NCBI RefSeq assembly: GCF_000821185.2
Contig: NZ_CP050855.1
Span: 1,364,001 to 1,428,000 of the forward strand
Direction: 5' to 3'
DNA: 64,000 nucleotides
From: Serratia symbiotica
GTDB taxonomy: Bacteria > Pseudomonadota > Gammaproteobacteria > Enterobacterales > Enterobacteriaceae
A model generated the notes under the pieces. That model was not told the DNA's origin. It saw only the letters and a list, made by a program, of their open reading frames with translations, and did no database searches. Position 1 is the first letter of the stretch. Each line of letters begins with the position of its first letter. Positions 41,254-50,133 of the stretch are shown here, piece after piece. The position numbers were made by a program, and so were the translations under genes.

Positions 41254-42975
41254 TTGGATGCTAGCACCATTAACAGCCTGTTCGTCATCGGTGCCGTGCT
41301 GGTAGGCTCAAGTATTCTGCTGAGTTCATTTTCTTCTCGTCTCGGCATTCCCATCCTGGTGATATTCCTAGCGATCGGCATGTTGGCTGGCGTTGATGGC
41401 CCAGGCGGCATCGTCTTCAACAATTATCCGCTGGCCTATCTGGTCAGTAACCTGGCTCTGGCGGTGATCCTGCTTGACGGTGGCATGCGTACCCGCGTCA
41501 GTTCCTTTCGCGTTGCTCTGTGGCCAGCACTTTCCCTCGCCACCGTCGGTGTGGTGATCACAGCGGGGCTAACTGGGATAGCAGCCGCATGGCTGTTCGA
41601 CCTCGATCTGCTGCAAGGACTGCTGATCGGTGCCATCATCGGTTCCACCGATGCCGCTGCGGTGTTCTCACTGCTGGGTGGCAAAGGTCTCAACGAACGC
41701 GTCAGCGCCACGTTGGAAATTGAATCCGGCAGCAATGATCCAATGGCGGTGTTTCTCACCATTACCCTGATCGCGATGATCGCCGCCGGTGAAACCACCC
41801 TTAGCTGGATGTTCCCGCTACACTTGATGCAGCAATTTAGTATGGGGATCATTTTTGGTCTCGGCGGCGGCTGGCTGCTGTTGACGCTGATCAACCATAT
41901 CAAACTGGCCGAAGGTCTGTACCCACTATTGGCCGGTAGCGGCGGCATACTCATCTTCGCTCTGACCACGGCGCTGGACGGCAGTGGCATTCTGGCGGTT
42001 TATCTGTGCGGCCTGCTATTGGGTAACCGGCCGATCCGCAACCGCCATGGCATTGTACAAACCTTCGATGGCCTGGCCTGGCTGAGCCAAATCGGCATGT
42101 TTCTGGTGCTGGGATTGTTGCTCAATCCGCATGAACTGCTGCCAATCGCCATCCCCGCCCTGCTGCTGTCACTGTGGATGATCCTGTTCGCCCGCCCACT
42201 TTCGGTATTCATTGGCCTACTGCCGTTCCGCAGCTTTACTCTGCGCGAGCGTGGCTTTATCGCCTGGGTTGGTCTGCGCGGTGCCGTGCCGGTGATCCTG
42301 GCAGTGTTTCCAATGATGGCCGAGTTGCCGAATGCACAGTTGTTCTTCAACCTAGCCTTCTTTGTGGTGTTGGTCTCATTGCTACTGCAAGGCACCACGC
42401 TGTCATTCGCCGCCAGGAAAGCCAAAGTGATCGTGCCGCCTGCGCTGACACCGATCTCACGAGTGGGGCTAGACGTACATCCAGAAAATCAATGGGAACA
42501 GTTCGTCTATCAACTGTCGATGGAGAACTGGTGCGTTGGCGCTGCACTGCGCGAGTTGAAAATGCCGCCCAACACGCGCATCGCCGCGCTGTTCCGTGGC
42601 AAAGAACTGTTGCACCCAAGCGGCAGCACCCGGCTGCGTGAAAGAGATATCCTGTGCGTTATTGGCCATCAGCATGATTTGCCAGTACTCGGTAGGCTGT
42701 TCAGCCAAGCACCGGCCATCACCTTCGACGAGCGTTTCTTCGGCGATTTCATCTTGCAATCGGACGCCTGCCTGAGCGATATCTCGCAGGTTTATGGCCT
42801 GAACTTGCAGGATAACGTGAACGATCAGCAGACGCTTGGGCAGTTCATCATTCAGTTGATTGGTGGTGAGCCGGTGATCGGTGATCAGGTGGAATGGGAG
42901 GGACTGATCTGGACCATTGCCGAAATGGCAGGCAATCAGGTCAGCAAAATCGGCGTAAAAATTGTCAGCGAGTGA
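41254..42975 (+). CDS. nhaP2: K+/H+ antiporter NhaP2 (CvrA)
   Basis: Inner-membrane CPA1-type potassium/proton antiporter. The family start [17 protein letters not shown] corresponds to a TTG codon at 41254, with AGGAG nine bases upstream; that gives 573 residues (E. coli 578). A longer frame from an ATG at 41146 is open but has no homology. Membrane domain of about 12 segments with [11 protein letters not shown] and [16 protein letters not shown] (ion-site Asp residues), then a cytoplasmic TrkA_C-type domain ([17 protein letters not shown]) and a CorC-like C-terminus. In E. coli cvrA lies elsewhere (next to dadX), so local order differs. Confidence 0.93.
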   Translation: MDASTINSLFVIGAVLVGSSILLSSFSSRLGIPILVIFLAIGMLAGVDGPGGIVFNNYPLAYLVSNLALAVILLDGGMRTRVSSFRVALWPALSLATVGVVITAGLTGIAAAWLFDLDLLQGLLIGAIIGSTDAAAVFSLLGGKGLNERVSATLEIESGSNDPMAVFLTITLIAMIAAGETTLSWMFPLHLMQQFSMGIIFGLGGGWLLLTLINHIKLAEGLYPLLAGSGGILIFALTTALDGSGILAVYLCGLLLGNRPIRNRHGIVQTFDGLAWLSQIGMFLVLGLLLNPHELLPIAIPALLLSLWMILFARPLSVFIGLLPFRSFTLRERGFIAWVGLRGAVPVILAVFPMMAELPNAQLFFNLAFFVVLVSLLLQGTTLSFAARKAKVIVPPALTPISRVGLDVHPENQWEQFVYQLSMENWCVGAALRELKMPPNTRIAALFRGKELLHPSGSTRLRERDILCVIGHQHDLPVLGRLFSQAPAITFDERFFGDFILQSDACLSDISQVYGLNLQDNVNDQQTLGQFIIQLIGGEPVIGDQVEWEGLIWTIAEMAGNQVSKIGVKIVSE

Positions 42976-43776
42976 AGCCACTTTTTCTGTCGTACGGCAA
43001 GACCGGCCGCAACAGATTTATCCCGCAGATAGCACTTGTCGCACCTTAATCCAGCAATATATACCTTATATAATTCGAGTGACAGGAAAGCGGCAATGCA
43101 ATGAAAAATCGGTCGGAAACCGATTTGAATAGCGCTGGCACTGGGGATCAATGAACCTCAGGCACTTAAGCTAGCGCCTAGACAACTTGAAGGAAGTATG
43201 GCGGGTATATTTGAAATCAGCTAACCCCAACGCTAATAAAGCACCTTCTACGTATCGCGCTGGTGGAACCATTGACGATCAAAGTATCTGGCATTGTTTC
43301 AGATGGTTGCCTTGAGGCCTGCGCCACAATAGAGAAGGTATAAACCCTGAGTGGGGCAAGGCAGTTTTATCCACCCTGCGCAAGCATAAACGCGATATCA
43401 TCCACCTGTTTAATTTTTGTTTTTGCAACTCGTTGCAGCGCCGTATGGCACGGGCATTGGCAATCTCATACACCAGGTCAATCATCGCAATGATTCAGTC
43501 ACGATCGGCCTTATCCAAATTGCCAAGCATGGTGGTGATAATTGACTGATAGACATTGGATGCGGCGGTCAACGATTTTTCTCTCGCTGCGAGGGCTGCG
43601 ACACCCCCCATCGCCGTTCGGACTGTGGTATATCAATCTCCTATTGCCAGGCAGCAAATCTACCGGTTTGCAGTTTAGCAAAGGATTAAAGGTGAAAAAC
43701 AAAGACCCCTCCACCGCCGGGTAGGCAAAAAAGCTGGCACCGATTTGAATGAATAACACAAGTCTCACGTTATTAC
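42976..43776. other. 800-bp gap between nhaP2 and cho, with possible gene debris
   Basis: No intact gene. 43060-43209 is a repeat-like block (listed). On the minus strand, 43560-43385 gives NVYQSIITTMLGNLDKADRD, a stop, then IIAMIDLVYEIANARAIRRC; this looks like a decayed small protein of unknown family. The cho stop lies at 43777. Confidence 0.35.
43060..43209. repeat. ERIC-like intergenic repeat block
   Basis: A 150-bp block bounded by TATACCTTATATAATTCGAG on the left and CAACTTGAAGG...CGGGTATA on the right; the ends are inverted copies in part (TATACC...TTCGAGT against TATACC...TTCAAGT). Internal CTGGGGATCA and GAACCTCAGG are also complementary in part. This layout resembles intergenic palindromic repeats common in Serratia and Yersinia relatives. 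Only one copy in the window. Confidence 0.4.
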
Positions 43777-44628
43777 TCAGCCCGGCAATTCAATAATCCG
43801 GTAGTGGCCAGCCATCAGTGGCTTGCATAGGATCTTGTAGCCATCGCTATCAAAATGGCTGGCGGGGTGCTGCAAGGCATCGGCCTGTTCCAGGCTACTG
43901 ACCGATCCCAGATAAAACCAGTTATCGATCACATGATACTGACGCAGCGAATCACCCTGCTCTTCCAGTGCTACCCGTCCGGTGTAGGGCCAGCAGTTGA
44001 TGCGTATTTGCTCCAGCGCGGTGACCAAACGCTGGCCATGTTGCTGCTCGGACTCTGCACCACAACAGGCACCAGCGCATTTACCTAGGCTGAAGCGGAA
44101 GCAGGCTGCCCCTAGCGGCAATTTGTCAATCCCCAGCTTACCGTAGCACAGCCGCTGTTCGTCGGCGATGACACGCAGCTTCGCCAGTGCCGTGCTGCGG
44201 TTGGCAAACAGCCCGTACAGATTGGGCGTAACGGCAAAATCGATCTCTTTGGCATGTACGATCATCACCCGCCCATCACCTATGCGTAGCGAACATAGCT
44301 GTTTTGAACGACGCAGCCTTTTATTGAACAGCGGCTGCTGCTGCTTGATAAGCTGCGCTTCCAGCAGAAGCGCCCCCAATGCCCCCGCTGTAGTGATAAA
44401 GCTGATCCGCTGGGTCTGACGCAACAGTTTGGCTTCCCCCTGGGCGCGAAAATGCGCCATCACTCGGCTGCGAATATTGACGCTTTTGCCAATGTACAGT
44501 GGTAGACGATCGCTCTGGCCGTGAAAGAGGTAGACGCCCGGCGACCTGGGCAGTTGATCCAGGCTAGCGCGCAGATGGTCTGGATAGTGATAGATATTAA
44601 GCTCTGGCTCGAGCCGGTTTGACATCAT
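43777..44628 (-). CDS. cho: Excinuclease Cho (UvrC homologue)
   Basis: SOS-induced nuclease that makes the 3' incision in nucleotide excision repair, working with UvrAB. About 283 residues (E. coli 295). GIY-YIG domain at the N-terminus (SPGVYLFHGQSDRLPLYIGK, with SVNIRSRVMAHFR), then the region LLLEAQLIKQQQPLFNKRLR shared with UvrC, and the Cys pattern GKCAGACCG. The start is placed at 44628 (MMSNRLEPELNIYHYP) because the LexA-like box overlaps the ATG at 44661. No UvrC C-terminal RNase H domain, as expected for Cho. Confidence 0.92.
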   Translation of the reverse strand: MMSNRLEPELNIYHYPDHLRASLDQLPRSPGVYLFHGQSDRLPLYIGKSVNIRSRVMAHFRAQGEAKLLRQTQRISFITTAGALGALLLEAQLIKQQQPLFNKRLRRSKQLCSLRIGDGRVMIVHAKEIDFAVTPNLYGLFANRSTALAKLRVIADEQRLCYGKLGIDKLPLGAACFRFSLGKCAGACCGAESEQQHGQRLVTALEQIRINCWPYTGRVALEEQGDSLRQYHVIDNWFYLGSVSSLEQADALQHPASHFDSDGYKILCKPLMAGHYRIIELPG

Positions 44629-44659
44629 AATGTCGTTATACTCATGGTTAATAGCACAC

Positions 44660-44675
44660 ATGGTTTTTTATCCAG
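44660..44675. promoter_or_regulatory. Candidate LexA box of cho
   Basis: On the minus strand CTGGATAAAAAACCAT fits CTG-N10-CAG with one mismatch and is close to the E. coli cho box. It lies about 32 bases before the chosen start. Confidence 0.55.
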
Positions 44676-45068
44676 CATACCGTTTGCCTCTGTTTACTTA
44701 CCCATGGTGCTCTGTGGTTTTTACCGAAACCAACGCGTCCTTCACTTTTGCAAAAGCCAAAACGCTGAGTACTGATTTAGGCTACGCATCTTACCGTCAA
44801 TCTATTTCTATGCAAATTTATAAGAAAAAAGACCAAATTTGATCGCCGCAAGATATAACGTTAAGCTATAAATGCTAAAAAATTAGTCCCCTAACTAGCG
44901 TGATATCGCTTAAATTGGGCTTGCATTTACGGTTCACATTTCATGAAGAGAGTGAAGGCTGGCCACCTGGAACAGCAATATGTTTAGCCAAACTAATGGT
45001 TCAACATAGAAAAATGGATGGGGATTGCGAATTCACGAACAACTAATGTTTCATTAAGGGACGATAAT

Positions 45069-46571
45069 ATGAAGTTAAGAAAAAAACGTCATAAGCCGAT
45101 GCACATTAATGACATCACCATCATCGACGACAGCAAGCTGAAGAAGGCGATTACCGCCGCCGCGTTGGGCAATGCGATGGAGTGGTTCGACTTCGGCGTA
45201 TACGGCTTCGTAGCCTATGCCCTTGGACAAGTCTTCTTTCCGGGCGCATCTCCTGGCATACAGATGATTGCTGCGCTGGCGACCTTCTCGGTGCCTTTCT
45301 TAGTCCGCCCACTCGGCGGTATCTTCTTTGGTGCCATGGGCGATAAATTTGGCCGCCAGAAAGTGCTGTCCATCACCATTATCATTATGGCGGTGAGCAC
45401 CTTCTGCATCGGCCTGATCCCGTCTTATGCCGCTATTGGCATCTGGGCACCGATCCTGCTGTTGCTGGCCAAGCTGGCGCAGGGTTTCTCCGTCGGCGGA
45501 GAATACTCCGGGGCAGCGATTTTCGTGGCAGAATATTCACCCGATCGCAGACGTGGCTTTATGGGTAGTTGGCTTGATTTCGGCTCTATCGCCGGTTTCG
45601 TGCTGGGTGCCGGCGTCGTGGTGCTGATTTCCAGCATCGTTGGCGAAGCCCGCTTCCTCGACTGGGGCTGGCGTATTCCGTTTTTCATCGCAGCACCGCT
45701 GGGCATTATTGGTCTCTACCTGCGCCATGCACTGGAAGAAACCCCTGCGTTCCAGCAACACGTTGACAAGATGGAGAAGGATGATCGCAACGCCATCGAA
45801 AATCCGCCGAGGATCTCGTTCACAGAAATTGCAGCCAAACATTGGAAAAGTCTGCTGGTGTGCGTAGGTATCGTGATTTCCACCAATGTGACCTATTACA
45901 TGTTGCTGACCTATATGCCAAGCTATCTTTCGCATAATCTGCACTACTCGGAAGATCATGGCATATTGATCATCATCGCCATCATGATTGGCATGCTGTT
46001 CGTGCAACCGGTGATCGGCCTGACCAGCGATCGCATTGGCCGTAAGCCATTTATTATCGGCGGCAGCATTGGTCTGGTAGCGCTGGCTATCCCGTGCTTT
46101 ATTTTGATTAACAGCAGCGTGATTGGCTTAATTTTTGTCGGTTTACTGGTGCTGGCGGTGCTGCTGAACTGCTTTACCGGCGTGATGGCCTCCATATTGC
46201 CAGCAATGTTCCCAACGAATATTCGCTACAGCGCGCTGGCGATTTCCTTCAACATTTCAATCTTGGTTGCTGGCGCTACCCCAACGGCGGTAGCCTGGCT
46301 GGTGGAATCCACTGGCAACCTCTACATGCCGGCCTACTATTTGATGGTAGTGGCAGTGATCGGCCTGATTACCGGTCTATATATGAAAGAAACTGCCAAC
46401 AAACCGCTACGCGGTGCCCCCCCAGCCGCCTCTGATCGCATGGAAGCCAAAGAACTGCTCCAGGAAACCTATGACAACATCGAACAAAAGGTCGAGGACA
46501 TCAATGCGCAAATTGCCGATTTAGAAAATAAAAAACAGACGTTGGTCGATCAGCACCCTAAACTGGACTAA
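45069..46571 (+). CDS. proP: Proline/glycine betaine transporter ProP
   Basis: Inner-membrane osmosensing H+ symporter of the major facilitator superfamily. Start at 45069 (MKLRKKRHKPMHINDITIID) gives exactly 500 residues, as in E. coli. Twelve membrane segments with the MFS loop GDKFGRQKVL and GLTSDRIGRKPF, and the C-terminal coiled coil (DNIEQKVEDINAQIADLENK) used to set the osmotic threshold. AAGGGA is upstream. In E. coli proP is in another chromosomal region, so local order differs. Confidence 0.95.
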   Translation: MKLRKKRHKPMHINDITIIDDSKLKKAITAAALGNAMEWFDFGVYGFVAYALGQVFFPGASPGIQMIAALATFSVPFLVRPLGGIFFGAMGDKFGRQKVLSITIIIMAVSTFCIGLIPSYAAIGIWAPILLLLAKLAQGFSVGGEYSGAAIFVAEYSPDRRRGFMGSWLDFGSIAGFVLGAGVVVLISSIVGEARFLDWGWRIPFFIAAPLGIIGLYLRHALEETPAFQQHVDKMEKDDRNAIENPPRISFTEIAAKHWKSLLVCVGIVISTNVTYYMLLTYMPSYLSHNLHYSEDHGILIIIAIMIGMLFVQPVIGLTSDRIGRKPFIIGGSIGLVALAIPCFILINSSVIGLIFVGLLVLAVLLNCFTGVMASILPAMFPTNIRYSALAISFNISILVAGATPTAVAWLVESTGNLYMPAYYLMVVAVIGLITGLYMKETANKPLRGAPPAASDRMEAKELLQETYDNIEQKVEDINAQIADLENKKQTLVDQHPKLD

Positions 46572-46600
46572 CGCGCTCTGACATTCAAAATCCAATGCTA

Positions 46601-46623
46601 GCCAGTTAATTAAGGTAACTGGC
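46601..46623 (+). terminator. Hairpin after proP
   Basis: GCCAGTTA (46601-46608) pairs with TAACTGGC (46616-46623), 30 bases past the proP stop. No T run follows, so efficiency is uncertain. Confidence 0.5.
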
Positions 46624-46730
46624 ATCCCCGCCATACCCTAACCACCCGTGTGTGGGTTTCAAACCACATACGGCCATGCATAGGGCCATTGGTGTGATCT
46701 TGACCCGCTATATCCAGACAGCTTTTGTCT

Positions 46731-47630
46731 CTAAGTTAACGTTATCCGCTGGCTCCGGTATTCCCTCGGCGAGAGGTATCCCAGGGCACTGTGTGAATGG
46801 TTTTCATTGTAATGCTCGAACGCTGCCGCCAGGTTTATCAACGCCGTTCTCACATCCGGTTTTGGCATGAAGGTGATATAGCCACTTTTCATCGTTTTTA
46901 CGAACCGTTCAGCCATACCGTTGCTCTGTGGACTGCTCACTGCTGTTGTGCACGGCTCCAGATTCAGTTCCCTCGCGAACCAGCGAGTTTCATGCGCTAC
47001 ATAAGCCGAACCGTTGTCCGTCAGCCACTGGATTGATTTTTCCGCTAACTGATTACCGAACCGCTTTTCCACTGCACCCAGCATCACATCCTGTACCGTG
47101 CGGCTGTCGTAACCCCCTGTGCTGGCAGCCCTGTCTATGGTTTCTCTGTCGCAGCAGTCCAGCGCGAACGTCACCCGCAGCTTTTTGCCATCATCACAGC
47201 CGAACTCGACGCCATCTGAACACCAGCGCAACTCGCTTTCTGCCACCGCGACTTTACCATTATGCTCCCGCTGCGGACATTGTGGTTTGTCGTGCAGCAG
47301 CAACAGGCGGTTCTCACTCATCACACGATAAACCCGTTTGGCATTCACGGGAGGAAGCCCTTCATTGCGCGACTGTTTCCGCAGTATCGCCCACCCCCGT
47401 CGATAGCCATAACCCGGCATATCGCTGATGATCGCGAGGATACGCGGCAGCAGTTGTGCATCTGCTTCCTCATTCCGTCTGTTACAGCGCCCGTCCTGCC
47501 AGCCGACGGGACGATCGACCCGAAGGGATAACTGCGCACGCGACACGCCTAAAGCCCGGCTAACCTGTGCTATTCCTTGTCCTTTGGTAACCAGGGCGCA
47601 TGCGCTATCCATTTTCGCGACTGACCGCAC
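46731..47630 (-). CDS. IS2-like transposase OrfB
   Basis: Catalytic half of an IS2-type (IS3 family) transposase, 299 residues, close to IS2 InsD along its length ([37 protein letters not shown]). DDE residues in [20 protein letters not shown] and [13 protein letters not shown]. The frame is open, but its normal fusion partner OrfA is truncated, so it is probably not active. Confidence 0.9.
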   Translation of the reverse strand: MRSVAKMDSACALVTKGQGIAQVSRALGVSRAQLSLRVDRPVGWQDGRCNRRNEEADAQLLPRILAIISDMPGYGYRRGWAILRKQSRNEGLPPVNAKRVYRVMSENRLLLLHDKPQCPQREHNGKVAVAESELRWCSDGVEFGCDDGKKLRVTFALDCCDRETIDRAASTGGYDSRTVQDVMLGAVEKRFGNQLAEKSIQWLTDNGSAYVAHETRWFARELNLEPCTTAVSSPQSNGMAERFVKTMKSGYITFMPKPDVRTALINLAAAFEHYNENHSHSALGYLSPREYRSQRITLT

Positions 47631-47725
47631 TCCACCGCTTCTTTCAGGCTCTCGTTCTCCATTGTTTTCTTACCCAGAAGGCGCTGAAGCTCACGGATTT
47701 GTTTCACAGCGGTGGCTAACGCTAA
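47570..47725 (-). pseudogene. IS2-like OrfA, C-terminal fragment
   Basis: The frame retains [20 protein letters not shown] then [20 protein letters not shown], matching the end of IS2 InsC including the zipper region. The helix-turn-helix part (about the first 75 residues) is missing; upstream sequence in the same frame ([13 protein letters not shown]) is foreign. Confidence 0.85.
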
Positions 47726-47887
47726 ATGCCGGAGTGGCCCTGTAATAAAGTGGCTGAACTTCTGCCCTGGAAAGTGGATCTCACTTCTCATTAACCGTCA
47801 ATACGGCATTGCCTTTACGCTTGCAGCATTTGTGCATAATTACCAGAAATACCGGCCTTAGCCGGGAACATGACGGAGAACCCCGCC

Positions 47888-48109
47888 ATGAGGCATTGTC
47901 CTGAATGCGGCCAAGCCGCACACACCAGATCATCGAACTACATCACCAATACGACCAAAGAGCGCTACAACCAGTGCACCAATATCAACTGTGGATGCAC
48001 GTTCGTGAGCCATGAAACCTTTACCCGCGTCATTTCAAAACCGCATAACGTTGATCCTGTTTCACCTCACCCTCAAAGCGGCGGTCAAGCTTCGTTGGTT
48101 TTTGGATAG
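47888..48109 (+). CDS. ogr: Ogr/Delta-like late transcription activator (zinc finger)
   Basis: P2-phage Ogr family: activates late phage promoters through RNA polymerase alpha. The start at 47888 (MRHCPECGQAAHTRSSNYIT) matches P2 Ogr (MFHCPLCQHAAHARTSRYIT); an ATG six codons earlier (47870) is an alternative. About 73 residues. Zinc ligands: HCPECG and QCTNINCGC. In P2 the gene follows D at the far end of the prophage, next to the att site opposite to int. Here it lies about 830 bases left of attL, outside the resident prophage, next to a truncated IS2-like element. So it probably belongs to another, largely lost, P2-like prophage. Confidence 0.85.
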   Translation: MRHCPECGQAAHTRSSNYITNTTKERYNQCTNINCGCTFVSHETFTRVISKPHNVDPVSPHPQSGGQASLVFG

Positions 48110-48115
48110 CCACAA

Positions 48116-48142
48116 GAAAAACGCCCGCAAATGCGGGCGTTA
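48116..48142 (-). terminator. Terminator after the NadS antitoxin gene
   Basis: ACGCCCGCA (48121-48129) pairs with TGCGGGCGT (48132-48140). On the minus strand it is followed by TTTTTC. It also lies just after the ogr-like gene on the other strand. Confidence 0.75.
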
Positions 48143-48145
48143 AAA

Positions 48146-48439
48146 TCACTTGGAGGATAGTGCCGGCAGTACATGTTGCGGATCTCGTTCAATCGCACGC
48201 AATAGCGCCTTGGCTGGGCCGGTTGGTTCACGTCTGCCCTGCTCCCAATTTTTGAGCGTCCCGACACTGACAGAAATCAGCGCAGCAAAAACGGGTTGAG
48301 ATAACCCCATCGCTTGACGAATGGTTTTAACTTGCACAGCGCTAACCTGAAACTCACGAGAAGGTGCGCGCTCACCGTCAATAATTTCATTCATTTGCGC
48401 CATGCTTTCTTTCAAGCGATCGAACAGTTTAGCGTCCAT
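48146..48439 (-). CDS. nadS: NadS-family antitoxin (HigA-like)
   Basis: Antitoxin and autorepressor of a type II toxin-antitoxin module. 97 residues from MDAKLFDRLKESMAQMNEII. A Cro/C1-type helix-turn-helix lies in the C-terminal half (IRQAMGLSQPVFAALISVSV then GTLKNWEQGRREPTGPAKAL), as in the NadS family. It follows the toxin gene by two bases (toxin first, antitoxin second, the RelE/NadS order). The toxin has a nonsense codon, so the antitoxin is left without a functional partner. Confidence 0.88.
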   Translation of the reverse strand: MDAKLFDRLKESMAQMNEIIDGERAPSREFQVSAVQVKTIRQAMGLSQPVFAALISVSVGTLKNWEQGRREPTGPAKALLRAIERDPQHVLPALSSK

Positions 48440-48441
48440 AG

Positions 48442-48756
48442 TTACCACCTCTCATTCAATGCGCGAAGGATGCGCCTTTCATCCGCAGATAAATCATCTT
48501 TGATGCCCTTTTTGTCGATCACCAGCAAACGGATCTGAGACTCGGACAACTTGTGATAATAAATTACCCGTACACCACCTCGCTTCCCTTTGCCGCCGCA
48601 GGCCCAGCGTACCTCGCGCAATCCCCCGGTTTCTTAGATCACATCGCCAGCGGTTGGGTTTGCAGCGAGATAAAGCTGAAACTCTCGATACTCTTCATCG
48701 CTGAGCAGCGTCAAAACATCCTCTGTAAAAATTGAAGTCTCTATAAATATCATCAT
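48442..48756 (-). pseudogene. RelE/HigB-type toxin with a nonsense codon
   Basis: ATG at 48756 starts MMIFIETSIFTEDVLTLLSD, continues EEYREFQLYLAANPTAGDVI, and meets TAA at codon 41 (48636-48634). The same frame then runs on to its natural end: ETGGLREVRWACGGKGKRGG, VRVIYYHKLSESQIRLLVID, KKGIKDDLSADERRILRALN, ERW and TAA. This is the full length (about 104 codons) of a RelE-like mRNA interferase paired with NadS. Apart from the single nonsense codon the frame is clean, so inactivation is recent. Confidence 0.88.
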
Positions 48757-48894
48757 CTATGCGTCAATGGCGTATACCGTAAGCACATGTTAGCATCTAT
48801 CGGGTATCAGTCAATGACGCATGGACGATCATGAAAGGTCTTCGGGGTGAAAACCTTTGCTGCCGTCACGCTGCCATTTAGCGTTTTGCAGGCA

Positions 48895-48920
48895 CAAAAA
48901 AACCGCCTCTCGGCGGTTTA
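48895..48920 (-). terminator. Terminator downstream of the tRNA-Leu end
   Basis: AAACCGCC (48900-48907) pairs with GGCGGTTT (48912-48919). On the minus strand it is followed by a run of T. It is probably the original terminator of the tRNA-Leu gene, now separated from the gene by the prophage. Confidence 0.75.
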
Positions 48921-48941
48921 ATTTATCTTTATAAATCAATG

Positions 48942-48996
48942 TGGTACCCGGGGCGGGACTTGAACCCGCACAGCCATAAGCCGAGGGATTTTAAAA
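48942..48996 (-). tRNA. tRNA-Leu(UAA) 3' fragment = left attachment site of the prophage
   Basis: On the minus strand the sequence TTTAAAATCCCTCGGC, a variable arm, CTGTGCGGGTTCAAGTCCCG (T arm) and GGGTACCA are the 3' portion of tRNA-Leu(UAA), from the anticodon to CCA. The 5' half (acceptor and D arm) is absent upstream (to the right), where AT-rich phage sequence and int begin. This is what remains when a P2-like phage integrates in the tRNA gene and restores the complete tRNA at its other end. The complete gene should lie beyond the right edge of the window. Confidence 0.88.
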
Positions 48997-49111
48997 AATA
49001 TCGATAACCATTTAAAATCAATGAGTTATTAGAAGTCAGTGACTTACAATTATCTATAGTTGCTATTTATTGTTGTTTGTCGGTTTATGGAGCCACTTTT
49101 TCAAGGTGTTT

Positions 49112-50116
49112 TTAATCAGAAACCTTATCAAATGGATTAAGCGATAATGCCGCCTCCAAATGGTCTGGGGCAAAGTGCGCGTAACGCATAGTCATCATGA
49201 TGGTGCTATGACCGAGGATCTGTTGCAGCACTAAAATATTGCCCCCCCCCATCATGAAATGTGACGCGAATGTATGCCGCAAAACGTGGGTGCGCTGACC
49301 TGTAGGCAGTTCGATCCCCGCCCTCTTCAGTGCATGCTTGAAAGCATCATATGCAGGCGAAAACAACTCACCACGCTTTTTAGGCAACATCTCTTGTAAG
49401 CGCTTTGAGATCGGAACGGTACGATTTTTGTTGCTCTTGGTATTGATGAACGATATCCGTCCAGGCAATACCTGAGATTGCTTCATGCCTTCGGCTTCAC
49501 CCCAGCGCGAACCTGTAGCCAAGCAAACCCGCACAATCAGGCCAAGACTTTTGTTTTCCGACTCATCGCAAGCGGCCAGCAACCGCTTAATTTCATCCTC
49601 ATAGAGGAATGATAATTCCTGATCCCCTTCCTTGAATTGGCGTATTCCATCAAGCGGGTTGCCGCCTTCCCATTCACCCAGGCGCTTTAACTCAGAAAAC
49701 ACGGCGTGTAGGTATGACTGTTCACGGTTAACTGTGGCTTCTTTCACGGTCTTCCGTCCCTTTGCCATCCATTCGCCAGAAAGACGGTGCTCACGATAGA
49801 CAGCAAACATATTTTTATCAACTTCGTGGGCCAGCGGATCACCTAAACGTTTACAAATTGCCTCCAGCTTTGCTAAGCGAGATTCGCCGGATTCAAGCGT
49901 CTTGCCGTGCAGGTCATACCAGCGCTGTACCAACTCTGCTAATGTTACCGCGCCGATCTCTACCTCAGTTTTATTCCTTTGGGCCAAAAGTTTCCGCTCA
50001 TGCGAAAGCGCCTCGCCTTTTGTTGCAAATTGCTTCCGCACCCGCTTTCCTGCGGCTTTTCCATAGGGATAGCATTCGCAGAGCCACTTTCCTGATGGCA
50101 GTTTAGTTACTGTCAT
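49112..50116 (-). CDS. int: P2-type tyrosine recombinase (integrase)
   Basis: Site-specific recombinase acting on the tRNA-Leu att site. 334 residues. N-terminal arm/core-binding domain (residues 1-160), catalytic domain with Arg204 (ATGSRWGE), Lys227, His277-x-x-Arg280 (HVLRHTFASHF), His303 (LGHS) and nucleophile Tyr312 (MRYAHF). All catalytic residues are present. Its stop lies 115 bases from the tRNA fragment, the usual spacing to attP. Transcribed away from the repressor gene in the same direction. Confidence 0.95.
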   Translation of the reverse strand: MTVTKLPSGKWLCECYPYGKAAGKRVRKQFATKGEALSHERKLLAQRNKTEVEIGAVTLAELVQRWYDLHGKTLESGESRLAKLEAICKRLGDPLAHEVDKNMFAVYREHRLSGEWMAKGRKTVKEATVNREQSYLHAVFSELKRLGEWEGGNPLDGIRQFKEGDQELSFLYEDEIKRLLAACDESENKSLGLIVRVCLATGSRWGEAEGMKQSQVLPGRISFINTKSNKNRTVPISKRLQEMLPKKRGELFSPAYDAFKHALKRAGIELPTGQRTHVLRHTFASHFMMGGGNILVLQQILGHSTIMMTMRYAHFAPDHLEAALSLNPFDKVSD

Positions 50117-50133
50117 TTTATGGCCCTCATAAT

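Larger units (their letters stand above)
46695..47725 (-). mobile_element. IS2-like element (IS3 family), truncated at its 5' end
   Basis: The right-hand terminal repeat is visible at about 46695: TGATCTTGACCCGCTATATC followed by CAGACA and CTAAGTTAA, similar to the IS2 terminus. OrfB is complete, but OrfA keeps only its C-terminal third; homology ends at about 47725. The other terminal repeat is absent. The lost end abuts the ogr-type phage gene region. Confidence 0.82.

Noticed and set aside
46928..47428. 166-codon plus-strand frame within the IS2-like element
   Set aside because: Antisense to the transposase; no motifs.
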